A stretch of 64,000 nt of DNA from Calonectria ilicicola (taxonomy: Eukaryota; Ascomycota; Sordariomycetes; Hypocreales; Nectriaceae), in contig CP085830.1 in assembly GCA_020809705.1 (NCBI GenBank), positions 3,596,001-3,660,000 of the forward strand, given 5' to 3'. Both the position numbers and the translations under genes were made by a program. Below the pieces are notes generated by a model. The model was given only the letters and a program-made list of their open reading frames with translations, was not told the DNA's origin and ran no database searches. Position 1 is the first letter of the stretch. Each line of letters begins with the position of its first letter. Shown here piece by piece: positions 31,785 through 42,791 of the stretch.

Positions 31785-32091
31785 TGTCTAACAGGCTTAG
31801 GATATAGAAATACCCAAGAGAGAGATGACTGATGAAACGAAATGTCTCGAGCGACCCTAATTTAGTGGTAAAGTACCTGTGTAGGCGGCTGTGAAATGGC
31901 TTGGTGTCTCATGCTTTTTTGTCCACTGCTTTTTGGCCCATGCATGGCTCGCCCGAAGCACATGGAAACTCGCCATCTGCCTTGCGCACCGCTCACATTT
32001 GTGCGATTTATCAGACCCTTCATCCATCGAAAACTGGCAATACACAGCGAAAGGGCATTGAGGGAGAAAAACACCACGACCCTTTTCTATC

Positions 32092-34173
32092 ATGGCAGCT
32101 AAACATGATTTGTGCAAGCAGTGCGGACTCTTGTTTTCTAGTCCAGGGCTTCGGCAGCTAGCATCCACCAACAGATTTCAGCATTCATTGTTACAGTCAT
32201 TTCCCAACCGAGAAAACTGCCCATTCTGCACCTATCTTTGGAACCAAGACTTCACTGGGTCTTGGACACAGCCCATACCGTTTCGCCGTCTCCGAGATCT
32301 AATTCATCCACCATCAGATAAGGCAAAGTCACCAAACATCAAAAAGTTTCCAACCTCATGGGTGGTCATTACCGGGCCAAAACTTGAAGGCCACAGAACA
32401 CATGGGCGGATAGGCTACCTCGAACCACCTGGTATAAGAAGTGCTTGGGCTGCGACAAGTACTATACCTGGCGGTATATACATCAGAATCGAGTCCCCTG
32501 AAGGTCGCATGCTGTGGGAATTCCCTATGCTGTATGTTACCGCAGTAGAGAGTGAGTAGTCCCTTTCCCTCACCCAAGGGAAGAATAGACACGATTTGAC
32601 CGTGAGAATGCATATATTTACACGTTTAACAGAGGATCCCTGCGCTGCACTCACCAATTTTCGGTCGTTTGAATGGGACGGTCTGACTTCAGAGTGGGCA
32701 CTAACTTTAAAGGCAATGATCGAGACTTGCCAAACATCTCATACCCATTGCCAACCACTGGGTCCAACCGCCCTTCCGTCTCGGCTTCTGCATATAAATA
32801 AAAACTATCCTTCATCCAAAACCATTGGGCTTTATGTAACCCCCTCAAAAGGTCAGGTTGGGAAATATGTCGCTCTTAGCTATTGTTGGGGTGGACCGCA
32901 ACCATTTACGCTGAGGAATGATAATCTAGCTAAGCTTCAACATGACGGTATGGATGTTAGCACCCTACCTCAAACCCTCAGAGATGCGGTTTATGTGACA
33001 CATCAACTGGGATTTGAGTACTTATGGGTAGATGCCTTGTGCATCATCCAAGACAGTGCTGACGATAAAAAGCGCGAAATTGCGTTGATGCGGGGCATTT
33101 ATCAGAATGCCAGCATCACAATAGCAGCAGCAACGGCGAGTTCTGTCTATGAAGGTTTTCTCAATGCAAAAGGGAAATTCAGCGGGATGCATCTCTCGTG
33201 TTCTGTGCCTGTGTCACTCGTGGATGAGAATGATGAAAACCACACTGAGCAAGGCATGGTTTCCATAATGCCCACTCACAGGCAAAGCACAGAAATATTC
33301 CCCATAAATAAAAGAGGCTGGACTTACCAAGAGACATTACTATCCCCAAGACTGCTCGTATTTGGAGACCTTGAACCCTTTCTTCGATGTCAGACCAAAG
33401 AAGCAACGATGAAGTCACCAACCTGCATCGTCTACAGCGCTGAACGGATTCAACCCCATCGATTCATGAACAAAATCAAGTCCGGTCCAGAATATAACAT
33501 AATAATTGAGGACGGTGCTGTTATCGACCTCCGCCTCGAGTTTCTTTGGAAAGACTTTTTGGAGCAATATACCAAGCGCGAACTTGGCCTGCAGGAAGAC
33601 AGACCGCTAGCCATGGCCGGCGTTATCGAGTCTATTTCAAACCTCACCGGCGATGAGTGTGTTTATGGAGTCTGGAAGTCATGCCCAATAGCTTGCCTCT
33701 TATGGAGACTTGATTCCGGGCGAGAGTCGGTTCGTATCCCGAATTTGCCTACGTGGTCTTGGATGTCTGTCACGGGTCAAGTGCAACTAGATAGCCTGGT
33801 ACACTTGAAGGGTCCAGAAGCAACTGTCACATGGGACAGTGATCCTTTGAACAAGTCGATTCAAATATCATGTCGCGTGTTGGAAGAATGCGAAGTATTG
33901 GATACGTCTAGAAACGGTCGGTCTGGAGTTCTTCTTGACTGGATGCTGGACTTGGGGGCAGTGGAATCAGCTCCGTATTGGGTCGGCCAGCTTAGACCTC
34001 CAAGTTCTGAGCCAATGTATTTCCTTATCATTGGTCGACAAACAGATCAAACCTTCCTGGCTCTGATCGCCACATCCATTGGAAATGACATTTATCATCG
34101 CTGCGGGGTAGCGGAACTTAAGGGCTCAAACATAATTTCATCAAAGCAGCGACAGATGGTTAGCCTGAAATAG
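32092..34173 (+). CDS. HET-domain (heterokaryon incompatibility) protein
   Basis: Exons 32092-32531 and 32607-34173 give 668 residues. The donor GTATGT at 32532 and the acceptor before 32607 keep the frame, though the exact acceptor (32588 or 32606) is not certain. The N terminus has a Cys pair typical of this class (CKQCGLLF, CPFCTYLW). The HET domain is clear: GKYVALSYCWGG, then LRDAVYVTHQLGFEYLWVDA, LCIIQDSADDKKREIALM and KRGWTYQETLLSPRLLVFG. HET proteins trigger cell death after fusion of unlike strains and may act as innate-immunity-like sensors. They carry a TIR-like fold in the HET region. The C-terminal ~300 residues are variable, and I see no NACHT or WD repeat. It stands 300 bp from the long microsatellite. 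Confidence 0.92.
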
Positions 34174-34558
34174 ATTATGGTGTATAATGTTTCACCGTAG
34201 ATGTGAAAGCATCCTGCCATTGTGGAAGATCTCCTCCGTATTTATCTATGAAATTGTACCACCAAATGCAGTTGGTTGATCAAAACATTCAGCTGGATGC
34301 AATGTCTGTGGCGGCACGCTTCTTTGAACATGTGCGGATAAAGCGGCGTGCTGGCTGAAACCTTCGATTAGATCATACTCCGGCAAGGTCGGGATTTGAT
34401 GCTACCTTCGGCGAGTCGCCGAGGCACTTCGTCATGTATTTAAGTACAACAACACCCACGGCTGCTTACATGCGCATCAGAATTTGCCACGCCCTACGCC
34501 CTACAGGGTATAATTTTGCGGCACCAATAACCTGCTATTCATTTGCAAGCAATACCAT
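34174..34558. other. Spacer upstream of DyP peroxidase
   Basis: No gene was seen. It holds the HET 3' end and the peroxidase promoter. Confidence 0.6.
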
Positions 34559-35620
34559 ATGAGTCTCAGGCTGTATAGACCTTATTCTAGAGGCATCTTG
34601 TCTTCGAAAATTATTCCCACTAAGCATCACTGGTCGCTTCCAATCTACACGTCATCAACGTCTGTCCGCCTCAAGGCAACTCTCAGAATGGAGAATCAAG
34701 CTGTGGATGGTCCCCTCACCACTTCGGCGACCATTATTGTCGTCTCAGCCACACAGGAGCCAAATTCAATCAGCACCATCCGCAAAGCTTTGTCTGAAAT
34801 TGATGGGCTCACAAAAAGCATTTCCACTCGATATAGCGGATCTAACACCTCCTGTGTCATTGGGATTGGGAGCGCTATTTGGGATCAAATAATTGGATTA
34901 CCCCGACCTACTGAGCTACATAGCTTCCCTAAGGTGAAAGGTGCTAAGCATACTGCTGTCTCGACACCGGGAGATTTACTATTCCACATTCGTTCAGAGC
35001 GACGCGATTTGTGTTTTGAAGTTGAAAAACAATTATTGGATCTATTAGGCAGTGCAGTGCGTATTGAGGATACCACAGTGGGGTTTCGGTACTTCGACGC
35101 TCGAGATCTTCTAGGCTTTGTGGATGGGACTGCCAATCCCGTTGGTACGGCTGTCCAAGATACTGTTATCGTCACTGAGTCAGACGATTCGGCTGCTATA
35201 GGAGGAAGCTACATTGTCGTACAAAAGTACCTGCACGATATCAAGTCATGGGAGCTTCTTTCTGTACAACAGCAAGAAGCCATAATTGGTCGAACCAAGG
35301 CTGACGATGTAGAGTTGGACGACGCCGAAGACGGTAAACAGCAGGCACACAAAACTCTAGCTACAGTGAAAGATGAGCTTGGACAAGAGCACGAAATCTT
35401 GCGAGATAATATGCCATTTGGGTCGCCAAGCTCTGGAGAATTTGGAACCTATTTTATTGCCTATTCTCGTAACCTGTGGGTAGTTGAGAAGATGATGGAA
35501 CGGATGTTTGTTGGAAACCCATCGGGGTTGCATGATAGGATTCTGGACTATTCGACAGCAATCACAGGAACAACCTTTTTCGCACCCTCCACCAGGATTT
35601 TAAAAGGACTACGCTCCTAG
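34559..35620 (+). CDS. DyP-type haem peroxidase
   Basis: This is a single exon of 353 residues. Dye-decolorizing peroxidases oxidise dyes, phenolics or haem-related substrates with H2O2. The signature GFVDGTANP contains the distal catalytic Asp. GGSYIVVQKYLHDIKSWE, IIGRTKADDVEL, the HEILRDNMPFG block with the likely proximal haem His, and GTYFIAYSRNL follow in family order. The length and layout resemble the bacterial YfeX-like (P/B) class rather than the larger secreted fungal D class. There is no secretory signal. The first ~43 residues are basic and free of acids (RPYSRG, KIIPTKHH, STSVRLKATLR), which suggests mitochondrial import. A second Met (34688, MENQAVDG) would give a cytosolic form without it. 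Confidence 0.88.
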   Translation: MSLRLYRPYSRGILSSKIIPTKHHWSLPIYTSSTSVRLKATLRMENQAVDGPLTTSATIIVVSATQEPNSISTIRKALSEIDGLTKSISTRYSGSNTSCVIGIGSAIWDQIIGLPRPTELHSFPKVKGAKHTAVSTPGDLLFHIRSERRDLCFEVEKQLLDLLGSAVRIEDTTVGFRYFDARDLLGFVDGTANPVGTAVQDTVIVTESDDSAAIGGSYIVVQKYLHDIKSWELLSVQQQEAIIGRTKADDVELDDAEDGKQQAHKTLATVKDELGQEHEILRDNMPFGSPSSGEFGTYFIAYSRNLWVVEKMMERMFVGNPSGLHDRILDYSTAITGTTFFAPSTRILKGLRS

Positions 35621-35827
35621 TCCAGGGAAGATCTATGCCGTTTTTTATACCTCCACATACTCTTAATTTAAGGTCTGTTAGGTCGCTATTACGGCGGCAA
35701 TAACGAACATTAGATGTCTGAAATCTGTATGAATTACTATATGGTGATGGATTTTGTTTCGCTCACCCAAAAGGAAGATCGTCAAACAAAACTTATAAAT
35801 AACTGATCTAAACTGAGAATGCCCTGA

Positions 35828-37044
35828 TTATTGAATGGTAGTGACCGAAATGCTGTCAAGGTTCTGAAAAGTCACATCAACGAGACCATCTGCTGTAGCC
35901 TGGCTTCCTGTAAACCAGGATTTAGATGAAGTGTCTCCCCGCAAAAGCCATTGTAGCATATGTCTACCAGTGATCCCAGCAATTCCGGCATTTGGTAGAT
36001 CGAAAGCCGCGCTGTGACCCAAGTCGTGGTTGCCTTTCCAAGCTGGTGTCTTTTGAGGCAAATCTGCGTAGTCTCGCTCGCCCTGTACTGGAGTTAGTAA
36101 AACCAGGAATGATTTGTGGATTAAAAAAATGAAGGAAAAAGGGCACAAACATTTGGATATGCCACATCATCTGGGCCACCAAGAAGATAGAAGATTGGCT
36201 TATTAATCTTACTGGCTACCGCCTCACTAGCATTGACGGTGAGTTGGCCGCTATTGAAGATGCCAAGGTGGTGGACACGGTCATCTTGTGCACCTGCGGA
36301 GTATGCCTCCAGACCACCACAGCTCTGTCCCCAAACTCCAATTCGTTTGTTGTCAATATGAGTCCAGTCACCCTTTCCTGCGTTCTCGTAAACCCACTCA
36401 ATAGCTTCGGTAAGAGCGTCTGGGTCTTGTCCCGAAGCAGGAGTCGAGCTGTTACTAGTGTCATCAACGTAATCCGATGGATCTACGAATGCAGGGCCAG
36501 TGGCAATGGCAAGCGCTCCCCAGGAGGCGACCTCTCCCAGAAAGTTACGAAACTTCAATCCAACTATATCGTAGCGTTAGAAGAAAATTGATATTTCGAC
36601 AAAGTCAAAGCCAGAAAATGAATTTTAATCACATACTGCGACGTGTTAGCACGAGGTTGGTCAAAAACGCAGGGAGTAAAGCAAAATCTCACCATGGATC
36701 ACAGCCTCCATTTCCCCACACAACCACAGGAAGCTTGATTTCAGATTTAGTTTTTTCCAGGGCAGACTGCAATGGCTGATAGAAGGTATGGTTGGGAAGC
36801 GTCTCAACCTCAAAATAGTACTGCAAGTTATTAGCCGAGCAAGTTAAAATAAGAAAAGAGTCTTCTGGGAAACTTACAGACTTGTATGGTCCAGATCCAC
36901 CATACTATAGTTGACGTTAGTTGCACGCACATCCCAGGGTCAAACAAGCGTAGCTGTTATCGAGAACCAGGGTGATCATACAGTTGAACCGTGATCTGTA
37001 GCAGCTACAGTGCCCACAAGAGCGAGAAAAGTGTAAAGCTTCAT
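35828..37044 (-). CDS. Secreted alpha/beta hydrolase (GNGxC family) with probable twin intron
   Basis: Exons 36982-37044, 36878-36904, 36694-36820, 36151-36563 and 35828-36082 (reverse order) give 294 residues. There is a signal peptide (MKLYTFLALVGTVAA), then the oxyanion-type VVWGNGGCDP and the nucleophile elbow VWGQSCGG with Ser. The family block GGPDDVAYPNGERDY appears only after splicing, and a HDLGH segment near the C terminus may hold the catalytic His. The family comprises fungal secreted esterases or lipases of unknown substrate. Exon 2 is 27 nt. The third intron is best explained as a spliceosomal twin intron: internal intron 36636-36692, then an outer intron whose donor G (36693) is separated from its TATGT. 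It is the leftmost gene of the enzyme cluster. Confidence 0.82.
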
Positions 37045-37920
37045 GTTTCACGACAGATTTATTTCAACCAAATCAACGAAAAGACCAAATTCTTTTTGAA
37101 ATTTAGAATCATGTAGAGATTTAAAATGTAATCTTCTTACAGCTATTTAAACATGCTTCGTGTAGATCTGAGAGGCGATAAATAGCGCTCGAAGTAGAAA
37201 CACCAGAACTTGAGATCGCCGCGGCATTTTGCGTTTGATTCGGCAATAATGATCGGGAATCATGAAATAAAGCACGTTATTAAAGGCCCATATGAATTTG
37301 AGTGATCATCGGGCCAATCTACTGAATGGGTAGGTCAGGATCTGAGCGTAGTTCAACTGGGCAATAAACCCGGGAATCCATTACTGGGCCGTGCTGCAGT
37401 GAACAGGAGAATGGAAATTAAGAGACACAGTTGAATACTACCGAACCAATTTAGCATGTGGAGAATTGCGATGGAACAGGAAACCTTATTCCAAGTTAAG
37501 AACCATGAAGAACACAACCGGCCACCGGATGGTGTGTGGTGTGGGTCCCTGCTGTGAAAGATGTAATGGTATCATGCGTGTGACAAGTTGGTGGATGGTA
37601 ACTGGCTAGATGAAAGGCTCGCATTTGTTCCTGCATTCGGATTTTCAATCCAACATACCGCTGATGAATGCCGGGAGGGGATGGTTCATCTAGCCGAGGA
37701 ATAGACCCCACAACCCCATGGGGAAAACGGCGCAGTTTCTACCAGATTTCAAGGTAAATGTTTACCCGGCAGGAATATGGTGGATCAATCACGGAGAAGT
37801 TTTGGAGGGTATACTGGCTCGGGTTGCGACTTACTTGATTGGGACGGAATACAAATGGGTCCTGCGGACACTCGAGGCCGGTAATAGTGATGCTCGCGGT
37901 CAACTCAGACTAACTACAGA
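37045..37920. promoter_or_regulatory. Divergent promoter of two esterase genes
   Basis: This 876-bp spacer contains CTCCACAT in reverse orientation at 37456-37463, one of the recurring motifs of the cluster. A run of short open frames in 37496-37920 is not convincing as coding. Confidence 0.5.
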
Positions 37921-40003
37921 ATGAATCTACTACACATCATCATTGCGCTTACAATAGTCGCCTCGCCGGCACTAAGTTTATCCAAACGACTGTCGCCTTC
38001 TGTTAAAATAACAAATGGAACAATAGTAGGAGTTGAGGACATTGAAGCCGGTGTTGATCGCTTTTTGGGTATTCCTTATGCGCAGCCTCCAGTTGATGAA
38101 TTACGGTTACGCCAGGCGCTTCCAATTAAGCATTCTTTAGGAACATGGAATGCAAGAAAATTTGGCCACGCTTGTTATGGAACAAGGGATCAACCGGATG
38201 CCAGCGAGGACTGCCTAACACTAAACATATGGCGGCCAAGCGAGGTTTCAGCTAATGGTGGCCTGCCTGTACTTGTTTGGCTGTTCGGTGGAGGCTTGAA
38301 AAATGGATATACTGTGTGTTCTTATTTGCAATTCCTCGCAAATCAGCTCTGAGCGATTGCTAATAGCATGAGATATCAGGCTGATCCCAGGTTTGAAGGA
38401 ACCAACATGGTTCGTATTTCGACTGAGATTGGAAAGCCAGTTATCCTCGTGTCTATTGTATGTGGTCAGCCAATTGCTTCATTTCCCTAAATGCTAAATT
38501 CCAACCATAGAATTACCGTTTGGGCCCTTTGGGGTTTCTGAACGGACGTCAAATGTCAGAACTTGGCCTGTTAAACATCGGCATGCTCGACCAGAGGTTG
38601 GCTCTATATTGGGTCCAAGAAAACATTGGTGCTTTTGGTGGCGACCCAAGTAAGGGTAAGTGTCCATTTCTGGACCCGCGAAGAGGACATAACTGAAAAC
38701 CCATAGTAACATTGTTTGGCCAGTCGTGAGTCTGATATCCTGTTGAATTGGTCCATAGACTAACAAACACCACTATGTAGTGCGGGAGCAGTATCCACGT
38801 ACTCGCATATGACGGCGTATGGTGGACGTGATGACGGTTTGTTTAGAGGTGCAATCCTACAAAGTGGCGGTGCTTTCCCTCTTAGCTATCCAAACACGAC
38901 ATCATTCCAGACAACCTTTGACTCGTTGATCACGAATACCAGTTGCTCCGAACTAGCTGATTCAGATGCCTCAGAGCAACTTGATTGCATTAGAAGCCTT
39001 CCCATTGACGTGTTTCGTTCCAGTGTTGGTAGCAACACTGGACAGTCGATTGATGGTACTTTCACACAAACTTCTGTTCAGCTCGCCCTGCCTGCTGGAA
39101 AATTTGTCAGAGTCCCAGTTATTGTTGGAAGTACGTGAGGTTTAATTTCTCATCTTAAACCATTCTATATACCTACTTAGTTATATCTCACGAAGCGCAC
39201 GACCGCTGACTAGAGTACAGCAAACACGGATGTTGGAACAACATCCGCACCTACCGGCATCAACACAACTAATGACTTGATTGAACCATTATGTGAGCAC
39301 ATCTACTTAACAAAAAAAGCGGCTATGTAAGATCCATATATTAATAGTATTGAGTAGCCGACGCCTACTTCCGACCAAAACCTCTTCCTACAAAAATGGT
39401 CTATGATATCATTAATCTATACCCAACCTCCCCAGCTTTAGGCTGTCCATACAATACGGGATCTCGAATATTTACAAACGGAAAGTTAGACAAGCTTGCA
39501 TGTTCCATCTTCGGGGATCTAGTGCAAGTTGCTCCAGCACGGCTTATCGCATCTGGCCTAGCAAAAGCTGGAGTTCCGGTCTGGCGGTACCGGTGGAACC
39601 ACTTACAAAGCAATACAAGCAGCAATGATGTCTGGGAGGGAATTACGACAGGTGTGGAGCAGAACTTTGTCTTCTCCAACCTACTTACTGAAAATAATGA
39701 GAGTCCCATGGAGATATGGGAGCGAGCCTTGGCGTATGATATCACAAGTAAATGGATCAATTTTGCCTGGCATTTGAATCCAAATATCCGCAGTGAGTCA
39801 ACTGTCTCCAAACCTTCGACAACCTTTGGACTAGTAGCTTATATCCGATTCCAGACTCTGGGGTATCTGACTGGCCCGAATATGGGTCGAAATACAACAG
39901 CTTTGTGTTTAATGCATTCGGGTCGTGGGTAGAGATTGACAACTACCGGGCGGAAGGAATAAAGTACATGATTGACAACGTTCTTGATTATGGTGCTGTG
40001 TAG
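37921..40003 (+). CDS. Type-B carboxylesterase family protein, catalytic His apparently replaced
   Basis: Eight exons give 546 residues: 37921-38313, 38380-38457, 38511-38655, 38707-38725, 38781-39130, 39221-39292, 39358-39792 and 39855-40003. A signal peptide ([17 protein letters not shown]) is followed by [19 protein letters not shown], the oxyanion loop [31 protein letters not shown] and FGQSAGA. The nucleophile elbow is GQS instead of the usual GES. It is encoded by a 19-nt microexon, and the Ser codon itself is split by an intron. Where relatives have a catalytic His (ASHILDVAFLF in the paralogue at 61.8 kb), this protein has [11 protein letters not shown], with Thr. It may therefore be catalytically weak or inactive. 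The family hydrolyses carboxylic esters outside the cell. Confidence 0.88.
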
Positions 40004-40450
40004 ATTAGGAATAGCTTGATGGTCTATGACCCCTCAACTATAAAGACATAGGTCGTTCTTAAATGTAAATGATTGAACGAAATAACTATAAATTTCGTGA
40101 AACTTGTGTTCATTTCCACTTTCTTGTGTTAACATATGAACAGCATTGGTGTCTTTTCAAATTATATTTACCCCTCATAGAACAATGATGTGGGGTAGTT
40201 GACTGTATGAAAGCACCGCCAACTTAGCCCCCACCTTCAGAACGGCTTTCGGAAAATGGAAGCGAGACCTGAGGAAACAAAACTAACGATAAATATGTAG
40301 AAACGACCAAAAGCCCCCCATAAAATGATCTGAAGTCCTGTAGGGCCATGTGATACCAATCAAAACATCGATCCTACGTCTTCCCATCCTCGGCAACCTT
40401 CGGCTTCGCCCCTAGCTTCCGCCTTTAGAAAAGTACACAAGACCGGAAGT
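40004..40450. promoter_or_regulatory. Spacer with cluster motif
   Basis: It is upstream of the alpha/beta hydrolase gene. ATGTGGGGTA at 40188-40197 combines both recurring cluster motifs (reverse of TACCCCACAT). No gene was seen. Confidence 0.5.
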
Positions 40451-41296
40451 ATGCCAGAGCCTTATCGACAGTTGATCCATCATGCCAATGGACAAACCAC
40501 GGCATATATACATGATAGTTTCGTCGACCCGTGGAGACCAGCAGAAACGATCCTCATCCAGCACGGTTTCGGACGCACGGCCGAACACTTTTACCATTGG
40601 GTCCCTGCCTTGGCTCGTCGTTACAACGTCTTGCGGCGTGAGCTCCGTGGGCATGGTGGTTCAAGCTATCCCAAGATTGAGAAGGACAAGATCTATGATT
40701 ACTCCATAGAGACCATCGTGAATGAGATTGAGGATACACTTGATCAACTCGGAATTCAAAAGGTGCATTTTGTTGGTGAGTCGACAAGCGGCATGTTGGC
40801 AGAGATATTTGCGGCAATGCACCCTGAGCGTGTAATTTCTATCACTGTATGTTCCTCGCCGACATATCTGCCAGCAGAAGCACAGAAATTCCTGGCCTTC
40901 GGTATGGACTCGTGGCCGGAGGCATGTCGCAGACTGGGCTCTCGTGGGTGGGCAGAACGTCTTACAGCGGCAAATGGAACTGTGGGTAGCAGCGATCAGA
41001 ACTACCTTGAATGGTGGACAGACAAGGTTGCTGTTAGTGAAGGTGAAGGCCTTGCAGGTTATGCTCAGTTTCTGGGCAAATTGGATGCTCGACCGTATTT
41101 GAAAAGTATCCAAGCGCCAATGCTTATTCTTTGTCCAACAAACAGCGCAATGATAAATGTGGAATCGATGGAGAAACTCGCATCGGAGGTGCCAAACGCA
41201 AGATTAGAGATTATTGAAGCAAGAGGACATGAAATCTATGCTGAAGCCGCAGATAAATGCTTAGAGAAACTGTTAGAATTTCTTACTGAGCTTTAG
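40451..41296 (+). CDS. Alpha/beta hydrolase, enol-lactonase/esterase-like
   Basis: This is a single exon of 281 residues with no signal peptide, so intracellular. The HGFG oxyanion segment is at ~38-41, and LRGHGGS is typical of the family. The nucleophile elbow is VGESTSG with Ser near residue 112. The catalytic His is in ARGHEIY near residue 258. The overall layout resembles 3-oxoadipate enol-lactonase and related small alpha/beta hydrolases that open lactones or cleave C-C bonds in aromatic catabolism. Family membership alone does not fix the substrate. The nearby decarboxylase-like protein of the carboxymuconolactone family supports a role in ring-fission chemistry, but that is inference. 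It converges with the dehydrogenase gene downstream. Confidence 0.88.
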   Translation: MPEPYRQLIHHANGQTTAYIHDSFVDPWRPAETILIQHGFGRTAEHFYHWVPALARRYNVLRRELRGHGGSSYPKIEKDKIYDYSIETIVNEIEDTLDQLGIQKVHFVGESTSGMLAEIFAAMHPERVISITVCSSPTYLPAEAQKFLAFGMDSWPEACRRLGSRGWAERLTAANGTVGSSDQNYLEWWTDKVAVSEGEGLAGYAQFLGKLDARPYLKSIQAPMLILCPTNSAMINVESMEKLASEVPNARLEIIEARGHEIYAEAADKCLEKLLEFLTEL

Positions 41297-41627
41297 CAAT
41301 GGTTATGTGTATTGAGAAACACAACCAAAGATTCTATATTCGAATACATGTTCTAATTTTTCACTGACTGTAATAACGCCTTTTATTCTTCCTATTTTCT
41401 AGTCAGAGCACCGTACTATTTTGTAAATAGAAGTAAGATTAATATATGTGTAGATTTGTCTACAAATACCCTTTGGTATGTTGGATTGAGCAGATGCTGT
41501 ATTCGAACAAATTATCTTCACAAGAGCTCGATCAAATTCCCATTTCTTCGTGAACCAGTAAATAATTTTAGTCACTAGGGACTATTTCTAATTGTCTCTA
41601 GGATCATGCCAACACATTCTTTTAACT
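41297..41627. other. Convergent spacer
   Basis: AT-rich 3' ends of two genes. No feature was seen. Confidence 0.6.
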
Positions 41628-42791
41628 TTATATCTCTTCATTCAAGTCTGTCTTGGAGTTCCGGGGGTTGGATACATACAGATATACGGAAGATCCATCT
41701 CGGTCCTAAAACGATAGCAGTCAGCAGCTGTTTTTTCAACATAGCATCATGTACTTACAATGCACCTTGGATCTTTCGCTGCCTTCTCAAAAACGCCATA
41801 AGCAGCATCTGCCATGGTCGGCTCCAGATTTGCCCGTCGAGCAGCCTCGATACCCAACGAGAGATCTTTCAAGAACATCTGAGTTTTAAATCCGAGTCTC
41901 CAATTATTACTGCTTGGTGCGTGAGGTACCACATCGGGGACAGGGCAGACGTTATCTCCCATAAAAGTTTGGCCTGTTGAGTTGTGAATGATCCTTTGCA
42001 GCATTTTTGGGTCCACTCCCGACTTGACTCCAATGGCCATTGCTTCTGCAATAAGCAATAAAACAGAACAAGATATGTAATTATTACTAATCTTGGCAGC
42101 TAGGCCAGAACCGACGGCGCCGCACCAAAATAATTTGTTCGGGTCACCCATCATGGTGACAATTTGCTTTAGCCTCTCTCCTGTGGCATCGCTACCAGTT
42201 GGCTCAATATGGCCTATCATGAATGAAAGGGTGCCTTTCTCAGCTGCAGGAACACCCCCCTATCAATAAATTAGCTGATACATAACAGAGATTACTGTGG
42301 TCGTTTTGCAAAAGGTGGGACACTTACCGAAACCGGGGCATCCACATACAGACCCTGGCCAGATTCATGAATTTGGCGAGCAACATCTCGAGCCGTTTCG
42401 ACATCAATAGTGCTGCACTCTAATAGCAGTCTCTGATTATTTGGCTTTGCTCCTATTATCCCGATTTCACTATCAAGATAAACATGTGAGACTTCTTTTG
42501 CACCAGGTACCATAGAAATCACCACGTCCGCCTTTGAAGCGATCTGGCGTGGCGAGTCCCCAATCTTGACTGGGCTAATGCCTTGGAATTCTTCCCGAAA
42601 CCTTTCACTGGTCGGTCGATTTATATCAAAGACAATAACTGTAGATGCACTGGGAAACTTTCGGCGTATAGAAGCGGCCATAGGGTATCCGATGGCGCCA
42701 AGACCTAAGATATGATCCATGTGAGATACAATTCTTCATTTACTAGGTTCTCTTTTCTAAACATACCGATGAAACCGATAGTGAAATCCAT
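41628..42791 (-). CDS. 3-hydroxyisobutyrate dehydrogenase-like NAD(P) enzyme, copy 1
   Basis: Exons 42767-42791, 42328-42704, 41759-42259 and 41628-41705 (reverse order) give 326 residues. The first exon encodes only MDFTIGFI and completes the Rossmann motif GFIGLGAIGYPMA when joined. Also seen are VVISMVPGAKEV, LLECSTID, VDAPVSGGVPAAEKGTLSFM (across the second splice) and the catalytic Lys in AAKISNNY. The last exon (DRDGSSVYLYVSN) aligns with the end of the second copy at 50.7 kb. Beta-hydroxyacid dehydrogenases oxidise short hydroxy acids such as 3-hydroxyisobutyrate to semialdehydes, in mitochondria for the valine pathway. No obvious presequence is present here, so a cytosolic cluster-specific role is likely. 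The C terminus differs most from the second copy. Confidence 0.9.

Noticed and set aside
36564..36702. Single 139-nt intron instead of a twin intron
   Set aside because: It keeps the frame but uses the poor donor GTGATC, removes the conserved Cys-Asp-Pro, and leaves the strong inner donor and the extra branch point plus acceptor unexplained.
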